64,000 bases of DNA from Salarias fasciatus (GCF_902148845.1 NC_043758.1:17125677-17189676); one strand, 5' to 3'; positions 1 through 14,268 are shown, numbered from the stretch's first letter. Notes: generated by a model not told the origin, from the sequence alone. Numbers and translations are program-made.

Positions 1-826
1 TTGCGCTGAGCCGTGCCCGCTGTGAAACCACCGAAGTGGCGTGGTTGGAGATGCGGGGGTGAGCGCTCAGGTAGGTCCCCGCGCCCAGGTGTGTGCGCCC
101 CGGCGTCTGGAGAGGTAGAAACGGCGGCACCGGCCAGTAAAAAGAACTTGCTGCGGCCAAAGTAACACTCGCCGCGGCGCCAGTGGACATCAGACGACCT
201 CCTCCTCTTTTTAGACCAAGCTTGGCTCTGGAGCCGGGTGCAGCTCTGCGCCTGAGTTTCCCCGATGTCCCTCCTATGAAGACGTCCTCACTGCAAGGGT
301 CCAACATCCAGTAGTTGCCCTTGCCAGGGTCATCATAGTGGCGCGGGACTTTCACAAAGCACTTGTTCAGACTCAGGTTGTGCCTGATTGAATTTTGCCA
401 CCCCTGTCTGTTCTGTCGATAGTAAGGGAAGTTCCCCATGATAAACTCATAGATGCCGTTGAGAGTGAGCCGTCGCTCCGGGCTTTGGCGGATAGCCATC
501 ATGATGAGCGCGTTGTAACTGAATGGAGGTTTCTCAGGTTTAACACTTTCTTCAGTTCCTCCACTTTTCTTTTCTTCTTCCTTATTCCCATCTCCATTCT
601 CAGTCGATTTGCTGTCCATTTTAGCGCACTGTTTGAAGTTTGCACAGTTCTTCTCGTTGAAAAAGTTTCCCTCTGGGCTGTGTCTTTCGGTGTGCGCGGG
701 GCGCGGTCTCTGGGACGGAGATGGAGCCTCCTGCTCGCCCATCGCCCCCTCTCTCCTCCACAACAGGCTGCTGATGCTGAACGACGACTTGTGAAACAGT
801 CGGTTAGAAGTTTTCAAGTCCTCCAT
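1..826 (-). CDS. FoxG1-family forkhead transcription factor (3' part cut by window edge)
   Basis: DNA-binding regulator of the FoxG1 (brain factor 1) family, expected in the nucleus. Read on the minus strand, one uninterrupted frame starts with ATG at 826 and is still open at base 1, giving 275 codons. Residues about 14-20 (SSFSISS) match the conserved N-terminal FSI(N/S)SL motif of FoxG1. The forkhead domain spans about residues 98-194 with [18 protein letters not shown], the helix-3 signature [15 protein letters not shown] and the C-terminal KLRRR. After it, [11 protein letters not shown] corresponds to the FoxG1 YWPMSPFLSL segment. The lack of introns fits FoxG1. Unlike mammalian FoxG1 there are no long His/Pro/Gln tracts, and the part before the forkhead is only about 97 residues, so this is probably one of the extra fish paralogues (foxg1b/c/d type). 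Which one cannot be decided here, so no symbol is given. Confidence 0.9.
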   Translation of the reverse strand, partial: MEDLKTSNRLFHKSSFSISSLLWRREGAMGEQEAPSPSQRPRPAHTERHSPEGNFFNEKNCANFKQCAKMDSKSTENGDGNKEEEKKSGGTEESVKPEKPPFSYNALIMMAIRQSPERRLTLNGIYEFIMGNFPYYRQNRQGWQNSIRHNLSLNKCFVKVPRHYDDPGKGNYWMLDPCSEDVFIGGTSGKLRRRAAPGSRAKLGLKRGGGRLMSTGAAASVTLAAASSFYWPVPPFLPLQTPGRTHLGAGTYLSAHPRISNHATSVVSQRARLSA

Positions 827-2871
827 CTCCGCCCGGAGGGTGAAAGTCACTCCTGCAACTCTCGGTGCTGCGTCCGAAGATGGCGAGAGCGCGCGTCACT
901 GAACCCACCGAGCAAAGTCGCTCTGAATGAAAGCGGTGGGGAGCCAAAGACCGCTGAACAGACACAACAAATGCGCATGATCAAAGCTGCACAGGAGTCA
1001 TTACCCGAAACGCACAGCGCATTGCTCAATAACCTGCAGGTGAATCACATCGTGCGTAATTTACGCACGTTCCATTGATTTGAGTTTTATCCTGTTATAA
1101 AAGTACCCTAAACTCTGCTCAACGTAGCCGAAATGTCATTAAAATATGTTTTCGGTGGTGAAACACACAAACAAAAAAAAACTTGTCGTTGAGAATGTAT
1201 ATTTTATAAAGTAAAAAGCAAAGCCAACATTTTTCCATGCGCTTGCTCCGTGTCGCGGGACGTTTGAAAACGTGTGCTGTCAATCTGTGTGACTGATCTG
1301 TGAACTTTCAGGTGCAATTATAACACTTCCGCGCCTCACGAAATCCAATCCTCTCACACACGCCGTTCCCTTGGGGCCACCATAATCCCTCGCTCCTTTT
1401 AAAATCTCTTTCCCCTGCTCTGTCTGCGTAAACTTAACCGACAATCTCACCAGATCAGATTGAGCCAGAGCCTAAATGTTTTGGGTCGGTATCAGCCCAA
1501 AACTTTTGGAATGATCCCAGGTGAACACCAGCAGTTTCAAAAAGCTTCAGAGGCGTACTTACACGACTTGATGCATTGCTGACCAGACAGGAGGACAGGC
1601 CTGGGCTCAGCATCACCACACAGAGGGAGGAAAAGGCCGCACTGATCAAGTGCTGCAGGTCCAATGCTGCCTTTCGGCAACCTGATGCAATGCATATTTG
1701 TTCGAAAATACTCACATTTCAAGAACAAAAGAAGAAACAATTCTAAGTAACTTTGTGTAAATATACACGATGTACAATTACAATGATTATTAAGGTAAAC
1801 GCGATTTCATGAGATGTGGTGAAGTGAAACTTCTTCTAGTCTTCAGTCATAGTAAGAACGATGGTCTACTGGAGTCCTGTTTTTTCATGCTGAGAAAAGT
1901 GACATTATGGGGACAATGTGTGGCAATGTCTTGTGTCAGCACTTTTCAAAAAATGCCACTACAAACCTTAATTTGGCATTGTTTAAAATGTTACAGATTA
2001 TGTATCGTCTCTTAGTGACCTGGAGGTCTGAAGCTGCAGATGTTTCTTCTCCCATTTTTATTTTCTTTAAAGTCTGATGGGAAAATGGTATTTTTGTTAA
2101 GAAAGCATGTATAAAGCACTTCAGTTCCAGTTTAATTAAAAAAAAAGAAAAAGAAAAAGAAATTATACACACACAATTACTTAATGGGGGAACATTTTAG
2201 TCCAAGTTTGCACATTCATAAGCAGCTCTGTTTATGTTTTGTGAAGTTCTATCTTTGTTTTGGACTGGAACATCATGTAATACTCTGTTCGGAGACCAAC
2301 TGCCAGACGAGACAACTACAATAGTCCGTCACACCTCCACACCTTCTCTGAGTTAATTTGATCTACAAGTAAGCTCTTGTTGGAAACTTTTGGTGGTTTG
2401 TTGTCTCAACATCACTAACACCCTCTGGATTTTGAGCTTGTTTGCCTGTCTTGTGTTGGAGGCCATGTTTATTTAATGACAACATTTTAAAAACAACTCA
2501 CTGGTACAGCTCTTACACAAATAGTTTTTGATCAACAGTCTACATCAATGAGGCCAAACCAGTCCTGGGATGAGCAACAACAATAGAATATGAATACAGT
2601 GGAAATAAAAACAGTCAGAGTGTTTCTGGTAAATGTTTTTATTCATTTATTTATTTATTTCAGATGATATGGATGTGGTGATAAAAGACTGAAAAGATTA
2701 AAATAACTGCAATATTTCTTGCACCATGAAGAACTAAAAGCTCATGAATGAATTTCAGCCATGAGCAATATTGCACTTTTACGGCACTAAAATGTTTATA
2801 CAAACTGTAAAACAATGCATTCAAACTGACAAGTAAATGTATTTGCCTTCATCTGTATCCCTTTATTTTAG
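827..2871. other. FoxG1-like 5' flank and intergenic DNA
   Basis: The first roughly 200 bases upstream of the FoxG1-like start are relatively GC-rich and are expected to contain its 5' UTR and promoter. No convincing TATA box in the right orientation was found. The rest is AT-rich with short A/T runs. I see no gene or RNA here; open frames on both strands are short and resemble no family known to me. Confidence 0.5.
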
Positions 2872-2875
2872 TTAA

Positions 2876-3395
2876 AGCTCGTGTCCGGAGTTTCCATTCG
2901 TTTCCAATGTATGTATCATTTTTCAACAGAGCTTAAATGTGTCAGTCTGGTTCGAAACTACAACATAATATTAGCATAAAGCAATATAAAAATTTATTTA
3001 TGAGCCCCGCCTTCGTCTCATAGACCCCCATGTTATCCGAAAAAGCGCCGGTCAGCGTCAGCCAATAGATTTCGAGCTTCCGCATTCTCGTGTTGTCAAT
3101 CAAAGTGTGCGCGCAGCCAGAGAGCACGGCCACTCGCCCAGGCAGAGGAGAGTTAGCAACGCAGCAGCCGCCCGCTTACCTCGGATATATCCATGGTCTG
3201 CTGAACATCCACCGTAAACAGCTAAACATGGAGGATGCTGTAGGACTCGGAGGCTCTCATTTTCACCCGACAAATAATTCGCGTGCACAATTAAAGGGGC
3301 GTGGCTTGGTCGCTCATGAAAGCAGAGGGAGGGCGGAACCTCCAGACGTTGGATTAAAAAAAACCCTCTCTCTTTCAAAACTCCGGACACGAGCT
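2876..3395. mobile_element. Non-autonomous DNA transposon (MITE-like) with 18-bp inverted ends and TTAA flanks
   Basis: The left end AGCTCGTGTCCGGAGTTT (2876-2893) is repeated as a perfect inverted copy at 3378-3395. TTAA lies immediately outside both ends (2872-2875 and 3396-3399). The element is 520 bp and contains no transposase; its open frames are short and unremarkable. TTAA duplications are typical of piggyBac and Kolobok superfamilies. The ends do not begin with the CCC common in piggyBac, so the superfamily is left open. The perfect ends suggest a fairly recent insertion. Confidence 0.8.
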
Positions 3396-3669
3396 TTAAG
3401 TCAACTGAGGGACAGTTGTGATCATTGCGTTGATCCTACCCCCATGTGATGGCTCCCTCTGCTGGCAGAGTTAGTGAACAGTGATCTGTGATATTACCAT
3501 AAATAAACTCACATTACTCCAAAATGACAAGAAATCCCTGCCCAACTTATGAAAATACAGCAGCAACAGGGGAGTTAGTGTTTAACCTAGAGTAATCAAG
3601 CATTTCGATTAGATTTGAGGACGTTGAGGTAGATATGATTGTTTTTGTTTTTTTTTTTTACTTTTGGCT

Positions 3670-4531
3670 TTAAGAAGTGCTCTTCAGCTGTGATAGGGCT
3701 TTGTAAAGATGGGTCCCCGGACATTCTGTCTGTGTCAACTCTCCATGTCCTTTCAGGTCATAGTTGTCATCCACAAACTTCTTGCTCACTCCAAACTGAA
3801 TCAGTTTTTTCACTGCATTTAATGAAACCACACTGGGTTCATCCTCTGGAAACAAAACAAACAGCATCACTGTTACACGAAGCATGACACTTCTCAAATG
3901 TGCATCTTGGAATAAATAGAAACAGTCAGATATTTGGAGTTTTTTCATGTCCTGAGAGCTGATACATTGACTCGACGTGCTCGGATTGTTGTAAGGACAC
4001 TAAAAGGAGCGCTTACCCATATAATTTCCCATGAAAGCAATCCCAAGTGAGTTGTAATTATGGCCTTTTGCATGTGCCCCGACCACACCCCAGCCACGAC
4101 CCTCAAACAGAGTGCCGTCATCTGCAACCAGAAAGCTGAACAAAACAGAAAATTCATTTCAATAACACACACACACAAAACTTTTTTCAAGCAATCATTT
4201 CTTTCAACATGCTGAACAGGCAATACTCACTTGTATCCGATGTCGTCAAAGGACCTGTCTTCCATGTGGTTTGCCTGAATGCTGGCAAGTTGCTCCTGGC
4301 ACTTTCTTAGGTCGGTGCATTTGGGCAGAGCAGTGTGATGTATGATAACAACCTGCACAGAACCTGTTAAAGCTGTTGTTGCTCGGGGAATTGCTGCAGC
4401 CCAGGATTCCCTTGAAACAAAATTCACTGAAAACAGAATTAAAATCACGCTCAGTGTCGCAGGTTGTCCCGAATCACACCTGAAAATGTAATTCTCTCGT
4501 CGAGCGTATTCATACCTGACGGACCGGCCAT
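3670..4531 (-). CDS. pglyrp5: Short peptidoglycan recognition protein, amidase type (pglyrp5-like)
   Basis: Pattern-recognition protein of the PGRP / N-acetylmuramoyl-L-alanine amidase family, binding bacterial peptidoglycan. Four minus-strand exons with GT-AG junctions: 4516-4531, 4231-4426, 4135-4017 and 3845-3670, giving 168 codons plus stop. The domain fills the whole protein. Visible features are SRESWAAA (residues 10-17), IIHHTAL (33-39) with the first zinc-ligand His, the conserved Cys pair C42/C48, the catalytic Tyr in DDIGYNF (Y70), [15 protein letters not shown], and the last zinc ligands H144 and C152 in LKGH and TECPG. All amidase residues are therefore kept, which predicts an active enzyme. 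No signal peptide precedes the domain, as in short fish PGRPs that lack a classical leader; an unseen alternative first exon cannot be excluded. A TATA box lies about 40 bp upstream of this ATG, which supports the start. The symbol is assigned by resemblance to zebrafish pglyrp5. Confidence 0.88.
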
Positions 4532-4569
4532 TGCTGAGCGTCTGAGTGTCAACAGACTGTGCAGCTCGC

Positions 4570-4577
4570 TTATAAAT
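4570..4577 (-). promoter_or_regulatory. TATA box of the pglyrp5-like gene
   Basis: On the minus strand ATTTATAA lies 39-46 bp upstream of the ATG at 4531. With normal TATA-to-start spacing, transcription would begin near 4543, leaving a 5' UTR of only about 10-15 bases. A TATA-driven inducible promoter suits an immune gene. Confidence 0.5.
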
Positions 4578-6473
4578 GCCTGCTTCACAGAGGGCGTGAC
4601 CCTGGGAAGTACACCTTCCTTGTTCTCTGCAGTGACATGTCAAAGTCCCTTTTATCAACACGGATGTTTTTTCCAACAGGTTGACGCATCTGAGTTCCAC
4701 AGTTGCCCAACCCTTAACCACATCCTCACGTGGAAGACACAAGACTGAAAAAGGAGGAAGTATGGAATAGTTCAGCGTCCTAATACTGTAGTCACAACAA
4801 ATACAGTAGCAGTTTAATTCACACACAAAATGACAAGTTTTGCACATTTCACAGAAAACTGACTGACCACTGGTGGAATTATCTTACCAGACTGAAAAAA
4901 ACAACAAAACAAAACCACAGGCAAACCCATTTTAAATGTTTTATGACAATTCTTTTTGATCAGCTGCATCCTGGTGCCTCATTTCTCAATAATTTTGTTA
5001 CTATTACAGGACCGATTGGTGGCTGTTTGCGATGACTGACTGAAGTTGCAAGATTCAAACTGGAGCACTGTAACACTCACTGCAGTATTTTCCAGTTGGA
5101 TCTTGTTGCACTGTGGATTTCAGGGCTGTTGGACTTTTTACTTGGACTGTGCAACTTTCATACATCAAGGTCGTGAATAAAAATAGCGTCTTCAGCCCCA
5201 CAGCAAAGTGAATTCCAAAGTGACTTTTAAGAGCTGCGTTGACATTTTGCCAAAATTATCCCAGGAACACCTGAGAGCATCGTGTGTTTGTCGGTTAAAC
5301 ACTGGCTTTTCGCTCAGTGACTTGATTTGTGTTGTATGGCAGCAGACCTGGTTGTGGAAAGTGAAACCATTTAAAGGTGACAGGCGTGGCAGAGTAACAA
5401 TAACCAGTCGGTTTTTAACTGCTGTCCTTTTCTAAAAACAAACAGCAAAACACACAATGTAAGGAGATGTGTGGTTGGCAGGGTACTTATTTGTGACTTT
5501 TTTGGCTTAACAATTACTCAATTTTATATGTAAAAAAAAACTGACTTTTGAAACTACAGTGTAGTTTCTTGCTGTGTGTGTTTGTGTAAGTAGAAATATC
5601 AGCCTTCTGCAACGGGAGGCAGGTCAGTCAGCTCGTCTCTGAACCGAACAGCTGCTCACAGCACCAAAACCCCACAGCGCCACGAACCGGAGACCACGGC
5701 AAATCCCACCCAGAGGAGGAACTGGCAGGCCGACGAGGAGGAAGCAGAATATCATCAAACGAGCTTGATTATTTAACTCTGAACATATAAAAAGAGTATT
5801 TTTGAACTTTTATCATAAATATATTTATTCTGGAATCCAGCTTTGAATAAACCCCACAGGGTTAACATGTACAAACATTTTAAGAGGCGTTTAATCTACT
5901 GCAGTTCCTTACTGTGGTTTTCAATACAAGGTAAATATTTTTTTTCTTTATTCAAATTATATGCACCGCTTCTGTGTATAATAAGAAGAGTGGGTTTGTT
6001 CTTAGTGAATGTTACTACCATTTGGTTGGTCATCGAGACAAATCCATTAAATGACAGGGTTTTTTTCCTCACCAAGCACTTCATTACGTTCACTGATTTT
6101 TTTTCTTTTTATGTGCACATTTTATGAATTGTCCTGATGGCTTTCTGTACCTTTAAGGTTAGACTGAAACAAACAGCAGTCGAAATATCTTTTATGGTTG
6201 AGGTAGTAAAACAGGAAACATTAGAAAAAGGCTGAGGTTTTTATTACAACACATAAGTGAAACTAACAATAGCTAAAGACACATATTACAGTCACCGTGT
6301 GAAATCAGAGAAATGTCACCGCGGTGGTCAGACGTGCTGCTTTGTCATAAACCCGTTGTATTTTTATGATTTTTTTTTTTTTACAGCAAATTATTATGAG
6401 TTTGTGTTGGACTCTGTCTGGCATGGTAGGAATAAAACTTCCTCTAATTGAACTCTGCATAGAGTGGTGGTGC

Positions 6474-6505
<32 letters not shown>

Positions 6506-6550
6506 AACACTACAATTGGAAATGCTTGGTATTTCCATAACTGTCCGTCT
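4578..6550. other. Intergenic between pglyrp5-like and polr2i
   Basis: AT-rich DNA holding the polr2i 3' UTR at its right end and a T run near 6475-6499. A GC-richer patch at about 5600-5750 has no recognisable protein in any frame. I see no RNA gene and no element with inverted ends. Confidence 0.45.
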
Positions 6551-9267
<2,717 letters not shown>

Positions 9268-9367
9268 CTTATAAAATATTCACAGAAGACTAGACTAAAA
9301 GTTTAAGTGACTGTGGTCCAACGTTTGTCTCCTCCGCTGTCTGACCGCGTCTTACAACATGATCTTG

Positions 9368-9380
9368 TGCGCATGCGTGA
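9368..9380. promoter_or_regulatory. NRF-1-like site in the polr2i promoter
   Basis: TGCGCATGCGTGA, a near-palindromic NRF-1 consensus, lies about 100 bp upstream of the polr2i ATG inside a CpG-richer patch (about 9330-9410) without a TATA box. This is the usual architecture of a housekeeping promoter. The assignment rests on the motif and its position only. Confidence 0.45.
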
Positions 9381-9427
9381 CTTTTTCTTATGAGCGCGCC
9401 CCCTGGAGGTTTGGAGGCTGAGTTGAA

Positions 9428-9430
<3 letters not shown>

Positions 9431-9459
<29 letters not shown>
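9431..9459. repeat. Poly-T run of 29 bases
   Basis: Uninterrupted T homopolymer just upstream of the polr2i promoter. It could be the tail of an old minus-strand retroposed copy, but no body of such an element is recognisable beside it. Confidence 0.9.
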
Positions 9460-9461
<2 letters not shown>

Positions 9462-10328
9462 ACAATGGAGCAGAATCTGCTTACAAATATTCCAGTTTTA
9501 AAGTAAAAGTCAGTTTGAATTTTATGTTCAGTGTTGTGCAGCTCAGGGTCATTTTAAGATCAGACATCGTCAAACCATTTATCAGGCATGTCAATAAATG
9601 AAACTAAATGGTACGCATCTGTCTCAATTTATTCTGTCATTTTATGCATGTCTTCATCGTCTGTTTCATCACATGATATGACAAAAGCAGAAACTTTCCC
9701 ATTGAACTGTGAAGTTTCTCTTGACAAATTCTTAAAGCAAAATTAAAGCACAATCAGGTGCTCACATGTTTTCAACTTAAGCTATATGTTTGTCATTGAT
9801 TTTCTAAACTTGCACACAATAAATTTTAAAATGGAGTCATATCAGCTCACCATGAAAGACATGAGTTACACTGGACAGGTTGCTGATCTATCAGAATTTT
9901 GAAACAGAATGACAGAAAGTAAGCAGATAACTTATCAGGCATGTCATATAGGATTCAGAATGATGCTGGAGAAACCAAAGAATAGTTAGTATGGATACTT
10001 AATCCACTGAATCACATGACATACTGCATCGATGCACCAGATTCGGTAGTTTAATTTTATTGACATATTTACCAAGAAAAAAAAAATCCAAATGATAGTT
10101 ATTCAAATCAACCTATTCATACAAATATACATATCATACATAAGAATTTGATTTAGGTTTTGATTTTCATGTTTTCAAACCACTTGGACTCCAATAACAC
10201 ACTGTCTTTATTTCCACATTTCATGAATCAGAGTACCGTTATGCATATTGCTGATATTGCGGATTACTTAAGCATCATTATTCTCTGCTTGAATTTGCAG
10301 CTGTTTGAAGTGCTTTATTATATGTTTC
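9460..10328. other. AT-rich intergenic DNA
   Basis: No gene, inverted-repeat element or RNA was recognised. Composition is uniformly AT-rich with short A runs. Confidence 0.5.
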
Positions 10329-10339
10329 AGTATCTTATG

Positions 10340-10711
10340 TGGCCGCACGGTGGAGCAGTGGTTAGCGCTCTCGCCTCACAGCAAGAAGGTCCTGGGTTCA
10401 TGTACTGGCCAGGGCTCTGGGCCTTTCTGTGTGGAGTTTGCATGTTCTCCCCGTGTGTGTGTGGGTTCCCTCCGAGTATTCTGGCTTCCTCCCACGGTCC
10501 AAAAGCATGCATGTCAGGTTATTTAGTCACACTAAATTGCCCCTAGGTGTGAATGTGAGCGTGAATGGTTGTGTCTATTGTCTACATATATACGTCAGTC
10601 CTGTAACAGACTGGTGACCTGTCCAAGGTGAACCCTCACCCACAGCAGCTGGGATTGGCTCCACCCACCTGTGACCCTGAAAAGGACAAGCGGTAGAAAA
10701 TGGATGGATGG
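10340..10711 (+). mobile_element. Teleost SINE-like retroposon with (TGGA)n tail and target duplication
   Basis: The sequence starts GGCCGCACGGTGGAGCAGTGG, passes through GTGTGGAGTTTGCATGTTCT and GTTCTCCCCGTGTGT, and ends in CAAGCGGTAGAAAATGGATGG. This is a layout that recurs many times in fish genomes. AGTATCTTATG (10329-10339) before it and AGTATTTTATG (10712-10722) after it form an 11-bp target duplication with one difference, which supports insertion by retroposition. It has no coding capacity; the 128-codon open frame across it is fortuitous. It may instead be the 3' end of a LINE used in trans. Confidence 0.75.
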
Positions 10712-10722
10712 AGTATTTTATG

Positions 10723-12904
10723 GGTCATGAATGAATACAAAACAATAGATAAGCAAAGAACTCAAGATTGAGAACAAAGGCAATGAAGAGGGACAATGTG
10801 TCGTGTCTACTAAATTGTTACATATGGTGAAGAGGAATTCAGATCCAGAAAAGGTAAATAAATCACATAGGATTGTGTACCAATATATGCAGTGGCCACT
10901 CTGCGGTATCAGTAAACAGGTTCTCCATATGTGCAAAGAAAGGCCTCCATGCTTGATTGAATTCAGTATGTCAACCATTTATTGTGCACCCATATTTCTC
11001 CAGCTTAATAAAGGTATCTGTGTTTCTTATACAAGATCAGTGGGAGGAGAACACATGGTCATTCCCACTTCAGTAAAATTCAATATGCTAATATGGAGAC
11101 AAAAGTTACAAAATCTGCTGGATAATGTGAGGCAACAGCATTTAATGGCTTAGTTGAGGCGCTAGTGCATGTTTAGAATGAGTGAAATATTTGTGACTGC
11201 TTTAGCAGTTGAATGGCTGGGAAATTGGAAATGCGGTGATAAAGATTCAGTAAAACTGTTAGTTTGTCTCTCAGGTTGCAATGTGCAACAAAAAAAAATG
11301 AACTGAGGTGTTGTAGCTAATGATTAAAAAACCCTACCAATGAAACGAATCTCTTAAAATTTTGACACTGCTTTCAACCGTCAAAAAACCAGCATCTTCA
11401 AAGGGCATTGCCAGTAATAAAGGCATGCAACTTCAAATATGTAAAACTTTGATGACTGAATCACATCAGTGTTCAACATAGATAGTTTTTCACTTTATAA
11501 ATCCAAGGCTTGTAAATATTTGAACTTTTCCAACTAAATGGCTTTGATATATTACAGAAGGCAGGGAGACACATGGTGGCTGACAACTTGTTCTTCTGGT
11601 TCTTCAGAAGGCCATATGTTGCATTATGTTGCATTCTGCAAACATTTTTTGACTCACAGAAAAGGAGTTCATTATCTTCCCGAGGCTTCTTACAGTGAAG
11701 AGAGCGTAAAAATACAAAACATCAGGCATGTTGACACTGAGGAAAGAAGCAAGTCAAATGGCTTAAACAAGATAACATTGGACAATGTATTAAAAATGAC
11801 TGATACCAGATATCTGTTTTGTACAGTTAGTCAGTTCTTTCAAACATGGCTAAACAACTCACAGGAGAGTCAACATTCTTTAAATTCCTGGAAGCTCTGC
11901 AAAAAACAGACACTGCATGCCTCAAATAATTCCATTGTTTCTGTTTGGAAAGTGATGTTAAAACTATTGAAGGGGGTTTTTATCATGAATATTGATTTTT
12001 TTTTTTTTTTACATGGTAATTTTTCAATTGAGGGTAAAAAACATGGACAAGAACACTCTTCTCAAAATATATACGATCACATGGAGCAAGTTAGCTGTTC
12101 AAGAAGAAAATTATGTCAGGTGTACATCGGTGGTCAAAACTAGCCCTCAGAGGTGTGAAATCATAACAGAATAGAATATTTGATCAAAAGTAACTGCTAT
12201 TTCTATTTTGTCTGCTAAGGCTGAACTACGGTATTTTAGCGTGAACTGGTCAGCTGATTGCAGCAAAAACCACCATAGTTATGTTTATTTGGATAATAAG
12301 ATGAGTTTTTATTTTTACCTGATGTAGAGGAAGTATCTCCACCAGGGACTTACGCCATACTGAAACTGACAGTGTTAAAAACAACAAGCCGTTATATTTA
12401 GATGGCTGTAAGGAAGCATCTTTAAGCAACATGTACCAGCACACATGTGTCCAAAAGAGAAGTGAAAAGGATAAAACTGAAAAATGCATATGGAACATAT
12501 CTCCCAAAAACTACACAAATAAATTGATGTTTTTTAAAAAAAAAAAAACAATAATCACTCCAGTAACTTAAATGTATCTAAGGTAAATAAGTAATTAAAC
12601 AAATGAGCACCCTCCACCGGAATTCTTTTACATTTGTAAAAAGTCCAAAAACCCCCAAACCTACAAAAAATGCATTAATGCTCTGCAGATAGTCATCTGA
12701 TAAATAGAGGAAAACCTTGTAAAATATATTATTTTAATTATTTTGACATGATTAACAAACAATCTAACCTGGAACTGAAGAATTTTCTTTCCTTGTCTGA
12801 AGGAGAAAGTCACTGAAAGAGCACAGGCTGGTTACCAGACATTGCAAACACAGATCATGCAGCACAGAAACATGAAGTCCAGACCTCACAGATTTATTTT
12901 TTGA
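10723..12904. other. Intergenic AT-rich DNA, nothing recognised
   Basis: A 201-codon plus-strand open frame (11538-12143) includes a poly-T-derived run of Phe and matches no family I know. Amino-acid composition follows the local AT content, so I do not call it a gene. No element ends or RNA genes were seen. Confidence 0.4.
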
Positions 12905-13053
12905 TACACATTTTGCTTTATCCAGGTCAAGGTCACAGCCTACAGGAAACAAACCTATCTATGCTAAACACATTCACTCTATGCACAGGAAGAACATGCA
13001 AACTCTACACAGACATATCCAAACCTGTGACCTTCTTACCACTGTGCCACCAT
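12905..13053 (-). mobile_element. Diverged partial copy of the SINE-like repeat
   Basis: Read on the minus strand, GGTGGCACAGTGGTAAGAAGG is followed by GAGTTTGCATGTTCTTCCTG, the same order of blocks as in the intact copy at 10340-10711. It has internal losses and many substitutions and is older than that copy. Confidence 0.6.
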
Positions 13054-13380
13054 CCTATAAATATCTTCAAATCTAAAGTTTAAAAGCATAATACAATTTC
13101 ATTAATGTCAGGAAATACCCCTGGAGGGCTCATTTAGAGTAGACCGATTGCAAGTAGGTGTCTCCAGTGTTGAGTCTTATTATCTTTGTTTCTTTCACAG
13201 AAAATTCATTCGGGCCCTGCGGGAGGACGCCCTTCACTCCTCACCAGCTCCTTCACTCTTCACCAGCTCCTTCTCTACCTTGTTCCATATATAGCCTATT
13301 GACTTACCTGCCAGAACGGATTACACACTGCTGTTAGCTGTGCTCTGTTTGTTTAGCAATAGTTGTTGCCTGCTATATAG

Positions 13381-13408
13381 GTGTGTGTGTGCGTGTGCGT
13401 GTGCGTGT

Positions 13409-13459
<51 letters not shown>
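13381..13459. repeat. (GT)n microsatellite
   Basis: Nearly pure GT dinucleotide run with a few GC and CT interruptions at its left end. It is the source of several artificial open frames here. Confidence 0.95.
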
Positions 13460-13461
<2 letters not shown>

Positions 13462-13562
13462 CTATATCCCCTCTCCACCCGTCAGTCCCTGATCCCAGGG
13501 CTAATTCCATGAATCGGCCAAATCTAAATCCACTGATGGAGCAGCATGGCACAAAGAGTAGG

Positions 13563-13575
13563 GGAGAGAGGGAGA

Positions 13576-13650
<75 letters not shown>
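13563..13650. repeat. (GA)n microsatellite
   Basis: About 88 bp of GA repeat, with GGGA interruptions at the left. Arg-Glu and Ser-Leu repeat frames over it are not genes. Confidence 0.95.
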
Positions 13651-13655
<5 letters not shown>

Positions 13656-14087
13656 TGTGACCAGGCAGGCTGGATTAACAAGATGGAGAGAATCATCATC
13701 ATAAAAACAAAAACAAAACCTTTCCACCTTAGGCAGGAGTTGAGCTTCTCTTGAGTTGATGGAACTTTCATCAGCCACGATGCACCCATGATCCAGTGTG
13801 CCAACTCATCAGAGAGGACCATCAAGCCTGCACACGTCATCCGTCCAGCCTTGGTAATCGAAAGCGACGCTAATCCCGCTCCTCTCCAAAGCCTGGCGAT
13901 GGGGTGGGGTGGGACCGGCAGAGATCCCGAGGGAGACATGAGGGAGGAAGTAGGATACTGGAGGCAAGGAAGTGTGTGTAGGTTTTGGGAAAGAAGAGGA
14001 ACTCAGTAACCCGAGCTGCGAGACACCGGAAGGCTCCTGCTTGAATCCAGGGGCCACTGAGGATTTGGGATCCCAGCTCTCTTCCAG

Positions 14088-14268
14088 GCTTCGCCCTGGA
14101 GGCCACAAACCTGAGTGAGGACTCTGCGGAGGGGGAATGCTGCAGGAGCTGCTCGCCTCCTGCTGCACCCCCTCTCCTGCCACCTGTACTGGATGTGGAG
14201 GGGCCGAGCTTCACCACGGTGGAGCTGTGCCAAGATGGAGAAGACTTCTGCCTGACAGCCAGTGAGGG
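14088..14268 (+). other. Possible 5' exon of the LBH-domain gene
   Basis: A GC-rich stretch bounded by an acceptor-like CTCTTCCAG (ending 14087) and a strong donor GG|GTAAGA (14269). The frame between them is open for 59 codons, ending with the acidic segment VELCQDGEDFCLTASEG. If spliced to the exon at 18923 it stays in frame with the ATG there. There is no ATG in this frame after the stop at 14042, so it would have to be an internal coding exon or, equally possible, part of an untranslated first exon. Confidence 0.3.

Noticed and set aside
395-1078. 227-codon plus-strand frame over the FoxG1-like gene
   Set aside because: Lies antisense to the forkhead coding sequence, which explains its openness.
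10340-10400. tRNA-like head (AGCAGTGGTTAGCGC, then GGGTTCA)
   Set aside because: It is the start of the SINE-like repeat; the arms do not fold into a complete tRNA with an anticodon stem, so no tRNA gene is called.
11538-12143. 201-codon plus-strand open frame
   Set aside because: AT-driven composition, a poly-T-derived Phe run and no similarity to any family I recognise; no splice or promoter context.
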